This document shows positions 13,120 to 15,102 of a stretch of DNA of 15,102 nt, piece by piece. The stretch's first letter is position 1; each line of letters opens with the position of its first letter. A program made the position numbers and the translations under genes. The notes under the pieces were generated by a model, which saw only the letters and a program-made list of their open reading frames with translations, was not told where the DNA came from and did no database searches. Source of the stretch: JALZAA01 sp035316025 (GTDB taxonomy: Bacteria; Actinomycetota; Acidimicrobiia; IMCC26256; JACDBD01); NCBI GenBank assembly GCA_035316025.1, contig DATFXL010000094.1, forward strand, positions 1-15,102. Reading direction: 5' to 3'.

Positions 13120-14103
13120 ATGCGCGCAGTCCTGTGCCGGCAGTACGGGCCGCCGGAGTCGTTGACGGTCGAGGAGGTCGAGGATCCGACGGCGAAGGAA
13201 GGTCAGGTCGTCGTCGACGTGAGGGCGTGCGCCGTGAACTTCCCCGACGTCCTCATCATCCAGAACCTGTATCAGTTCAAGCCGCCACTCCCCTTCTCCC
13301 CCGGCGCCGAGGTCGCGGGCGTCGTGCGCTCGGCGGGCTCGGGTGTCGAGGGCGTGAGGATCGGCGATCGCGTGTTCGCGTCGACGGGGTGGGGCGGCCT
13401 TGCCGAGCAGATCGCCGTCGATGCCAGGTCGTTGGTCCCGATTCCCGACGGCGTCGAGTTCGGTCCCGCGTCAGCGTTCCTCTACGCGTACGGCACCGCG
13501 CACTACGCGCTGAAAGACCGCGGCCGGCTCCGACCGGGCGAGACGCTGGTCGTTCTCGGTGCCGCCGGAGGGGTGGGCCTGGCAGCCGTCGAGCTCGGCT
13601 CGCTCATGGGTGCGACCGTGATCGCGGCGGCGTCGACCGACGACAAGCTCGAGCTCTGCCGCGACTACGGCGCGGCGAAAACGATCAACTACGCCGCCGA
13701 GGACCTGAAGACGCGCATCCGAGAGCTCACCGGTGGTGTCGGGGCCGACGTCGTCTACGACCCCGTGGGTGGCGCCTACAGCGAGCCGGCGCTCCGTGCC
13801 ACCGCCTGGGAAGGGCGCTTCCTGGTCATCGGGTTCGCGGCCGGCGACATTCCCACCATTCCCCTGAACCTCACGCTGCTCAAGGGCTGCGACATCGTCG
13901 GTGTCTTCTGGGGCGCGTTCGTGGGCCGAGAGCCCGAGCGCCATCGGCGGAACCTCGAGGAGCTCGTCACCTGGTGGCGCGCCGGCAAGCTGCGCCCGCA
14001 CGTGTCCGCGACGTACCCGCTCGACCGGGCCGGCGAGGCGATTCGCGAGCTCGCCGATCGCCGGGCGAAGGGCAAGGTCGTCGTCGCCGTCGGCGACGGA
14101 TGA
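13120..14103 (+). CDS. NADPH:quinone oxidoreductase-type medium-chain dehydrogenase/reductase
   Basis: 327 residues from the ATG at 13120. The frame runs back to 13084, but the extra 12 residues contain the -10 element and are rejected. It opens MRAVLCRQYGPPESLTVEEV, typical of the Qor group. It has FSPGAEVAGVV (59-69), the cofactor motif LGAAGGVGLAAVELG (146-160), ADVVYDPVGG (209-218) and a C-terminal PLDRAGEAIRELADRRAKGKVV (300-321). No structural or catalytic zinc cysteine cluster is seen, as expected for quinone-reductase-like members. It would reduce a quinone, enone or enoyl-CoA with NADPH in the cytoplasm. The acyl specificity is unknown. Its stop is 15 nt from that of the convergent crcB. 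Confidence 0.87.
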   Translation: MRAVLCRQYGPPESLTVEEVEDPTAKEGQVVVDVRACAVNFPDVLIIQNLYQFKPPLPFSPGAEVAGVVRSAGSGVEGVRIGDRVFASTGWGGLAEQIAVDARSLVPIPDGVEFGPASAFLYAYGTAHYALKDRGRLRPGETLVVLGAAGGVGLAAVELGSLMGATVIAAASTDDKLELCRDYGAAKTINYAAEDLKTRIRELTGGVGADVVYDPVGGAYSEPALRATAWEGRFLVIGFAAGDIPTIPLNLTLLKGCDIVGVFWGAFVGREPERHRRNLEELVTWWRAGKLRPHVSATYPLDRAGEAIRELADRRAKGKVVVAVGDG

Positions 14104-14118
14104 CAACCGCTCTTGCTG

Positions 14119-14478
14119 CTAGTGGAGTGCCCGCCCGGCGGAGTAACCGACCCAAGCCGCCACGAGGCCACAGCAGACGGACACCGTGACGTAGAGCAAG
14201 GCGACCTCGCTGCGGCCGGTACGCCCGAGCGTGAACGCCTCCCAGGTGAAGGTCGAGAACGTGGTGAAGCCACCGATGAGCCCGACGGCGATCGGGGTCA
14301 TGACCGACATCGGAAGGTGCCCGAGCGCCACGGCGAGGAAGAACCCGAGAAGCAACGCGCCCGCCACGTTGATACCGAAGGTCGCCCACGGGAAGCGGGA
14401 CTGATCGACGCTCAGGCCGATCGCGTAGCGAACGATCGAGCCGACGGCACCGGCGATGCCGACCCATACGAACCGCAT
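14119..14478 (-). CDS. crcB: Fluoride ion channel CrcB/Fluc
   Basis: 119 residues, complete, with four hydrophobic helices. Family marks are GSIVRY (13-18), TFGINVAGALLLGF (33-46, with the conserved pore Asn37) and GGFTTFSTFTWE (69-80), with the phenylalanines that line the fluoride path and the central Na+-binding break. It works as an antiparallel dual-topology homodimer in the membrane that lets fluoride leave the cell. There is a single copy here, so a homodimer is expected. The ATG at 14476-14478 is preceded by GGAGG at 14484-14488 with 5-nt spacing. A fluoride riboswitch lies directly upstream, which confirms both function and regulation: expression should rise when intracellular fluoride rises. 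Confidence 0.95.
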   Translation of the reverse strand: MRFVWVGIAGAVGSIVRYAIGLSVDQSRFPWATFGINVAGALLLGFFLAVALGHLPMSVMTPIAVGLIGGFTTFSTFTWEAFTLGRTGRSEVALLYVTVSVCCGLVAAWVGYSAGRALH

Positions 14479-14483
14479 GTGCC

Positions 14484-14516
14484 CCTCCCTGATGAATCCC
14501 AGGTAGGAGCCATCAG
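14484..14516 (-). promoter_or_regulatory. Ribosome-binding site and expression platform of the fluoride riboswitch
   Basis: The Shine-Dalgarno GGAGG (14484-14488) follows the aptamer. CTGATG at the aptamer 3' end (14511-14516) can pair with CATCAG (14489-14494), and CTCCT (14505-14509) can pair with GGGAG (14485-14489). Both would break the aptamer pseudoknot and hide the ribosome-binding site when fluoride is absent. There is no T-tract, so translational control is more likely than termination. Confidence 0.5.
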
Positions 14517-14553
14517 CGGTACGGCGCCGCGGTTGTCGGCGAGCTCCATCGCC
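14503..14553 (-). promoter_or_regulatory. Fluoride (crcB) riboswitch aptamer
   Basis: On the minus strand stem one is GGCGA/TCGCC, closing the loop TGGAGC. It is followed by ACAACC, a second stem GCGG/CCGC, and the conserved end GCTGATGGCTCCTAC. The loop GGAGC (14543-14547) is exactly complementary to GCTCC (14506-14510), the pseudoknot that defines this class. The GATGG, AACCGC and TGATGR-CTCCTAC blocks match the known crcB motif, and the aptamer stands directly before crcB. Confidence 0.92.
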
Positions 14554-14567
14554 GTCGCGTCAGCGCG

Positions 14568-14573
14568 ATCCTA
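14568..14573 (-). promoter_or_regulatory. -10 element TAGGAT of the riboswitch-crcB transcript
   Basis: TAGGAT fits TANNNT. A start about 7 nt downstream (near 14561) leaves only some 8 nt before the first aptamer stem at 14553, the usual arrangement for a riboswitch. It lies right after the stop of the upstream small ORF, so crcB need not depend on that gene. Confidence 0.5.
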
Positions 14574-14577
14574 TTGC

Positions 14578-14709
14578 TCAGGTGCTCGCGACGGCGTCGC
14601 CGACGTAGTACGGCCAGATGAGGATTGCGAGGACGATCTGCCAGAAATGCGGATGGGCGTACCCGATGGTGAAGAGCCAGCCGCCGAGCCACAAGCCGCT
14701 CACGGTCAC
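14578..14709 (-). CDS. Small membrane protein, 43 residues
   Basis: From a GTG at 14707-14709 (or the GTG at 14701-14703) the frame encodes a 43-residue peptide rich in Trp, Tyr and Gly, with two hydrophobic stretches, GLWLGGWLFTIGYA (5-18) and FWQIVLAILIWPYYVG (22-37), separated by HPH. The IWPYYxG ending is common in short actinobacterial membrane proteins of unknown function, as I recall it. The open frame continues upstream to 14859, but that part overlaps the divergent ligase gene and looks non-coding. No clear ribosome-binding site or -10 is visible, so the start is uncertain. It precedes the riboswitch and crcB on the same strand. I cannot name a function. Confidence 0.5.
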   Translation of the reverse strand: MTVSGLWLGGWLFTIGYAHPHFWQIVLAILIWPYYVGDAVAST

Positions 14710-14757
14710 CGAGGTGTGATTGCTCGCGACGGCCCTGCAAGGTAGTCCGTTGGGACT

Positions 14758-15102
14758 GTGAGCGTCCTTGACGTCGTCCCTCCCGGCGAACGGGGCCGGC
14801 TTCGCCGCGTAGGCGATGCAACCTGGTCGTCGCCCATGCTGGCGACGCTGACCGACCACTACTTCTCGAGCCGCGACTGGATCTACGAGCGCAAGCTCGA
14901 CGGCGAGCGGGTCCTGGGCGTGCGTTCCGCGACGTCTACCAGTCTCTACTCGCGCAGCCGACAGGTGCTCGACGGCGCGTATCCGGAGATCGTGGACGCA
15001 TTGGACGTCCAGGGCGCACGGGACTTCACCGTCGATGGGGAGGTGGTGGCGTTCGAGGGTGCAGCCACGAGCTTCGCCCGTCTCCAGCGCCGCATGCAGA
15101 CG
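14758..15102 (+). CDS. ATP-dependent DNA ligase, N-terminal part (LigD ligase-domain type)
   Basis: The first 115 residues are in the window and the gene runs off the right edge. The adenylation motif I is ERKLDGER (44-51) with the nucleotidyl-lysine Lys46. It follows SSPMLATLT (24-32) and precedes SLYSRSRQ (62-69) and motif III DGEVVAFE (93-100), then SFARLQRRMQ (105-114). These match the ligase domain of DNA ligase D and its stand-alone relatives, which seal nicks in non-homologous end joining and repair. An in-frame TAG at 14743-14745 shows that no polymerase or phosphoesterase domain precedes it on this polypeptide. The start is GTG at 14758; ATG at 14836 is the alternative but would drop the Trp and Pro before MLAT. 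It is divergent from the small membrane protein. Confidence 0.85.
   Translation, partial: MSVLDVVPPGERGRLRRVGDATWSSPMLATLTDHYFSSRDWIYERKLDGERVLGVRSATSTSLYSRSRQVLDGAYPEIVDALDVQGARDFTVDGEVVAFEGAATSFARLQRRMQT

Noticed and set aside
1..15102. CRISPR array, tRNA, rRNA, insertion sequence or prophage
   Set aside because: No repeated spacer-type units, tRNA arms, transposase motifs or terminal inverted repeats were seen on reading both strands.

Overview
This is a GC-rich window with tightly packed genes on both strands, many GTG and TTG starts, very short intergenic gaps and several start codons sitting 6 nt after a TANNNT -10 hexamer (leaderless-type promoters). Together with an MprA/MprB-like two-component pair, a DUF2277 protein, an F420-reductase-family protein and a LexA box of the CGAAC-N4-GTTCG type, this points to an Actinomycetota chromosome. 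The class (for example Acidimicrobiia or Thermoleophilia) cannot be fixed from sequence reading alone. I see no mobile element, tRNA, rRNA or CRISPR array, and no gene-free stretch over 300 nt.

Layout. 1-105 (-): N-terminus of a VOC/PhnB-like protein whose promoter carries a near-perfect SOS box. 314-3734 (-): a coupled three-gene operon, CaiB/BaiF CoA-transferase, AMP-forming acyl-CoA synthetase, then citryl-CoA-lyase-like protein, which probably activates a carboxylic acid to its CoA thioester and cleaves it; the substrate is unknown. 3802-6064 (+): a divergently transcribed GT-C polyprenyl-phosphate-sugar-type membrane glycosyltransferase followed by a PfkB sugar kinase. 6140-7137 (-): DUF2277 protein and F420-reductase-family oxidoreductase, divergent from a VOC protein (7194-7619, +). 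7635-8864 (-): a five-helix membrane protein with a His-rich linker and an exported domain with an HWHRH motif, which I cannot assign to a named family. 8986-11042 (+): MprA/MprB-like response regulator and sensor kinase, divergent from the His-rich gene and preceded by a 19-bp direct repeat resembling an MprA box. 11011-13005 (-): an acyltransferase-3/SGNH fusion that modifies cell-surface glycans, its 3' end overlapping the kinase gene. 13120-14103 (+): a quinone-oxidoreductase-type medium-chain dehydrogenase. 14119-14478 (-): the fluoride channel CrcB, preceded by a clear fluoride riboswitch with its own promoter. 14578-14709 (-): a 43-residue membrane protein. 14758-15102 (+): the start of an ATP-dependent DNA ligase, cut by the window edge.

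The most interesting points are the His-rich HWHRH membrane protein facing an envelope-stress-type two-component system, the predicted SOS control of a VOC gene, the CoA-acid operon with an altered citryl-CoA-lyase active site, the fluoride riboswitch with a readable translational switch, and the repeated leaderless promoter geometry.
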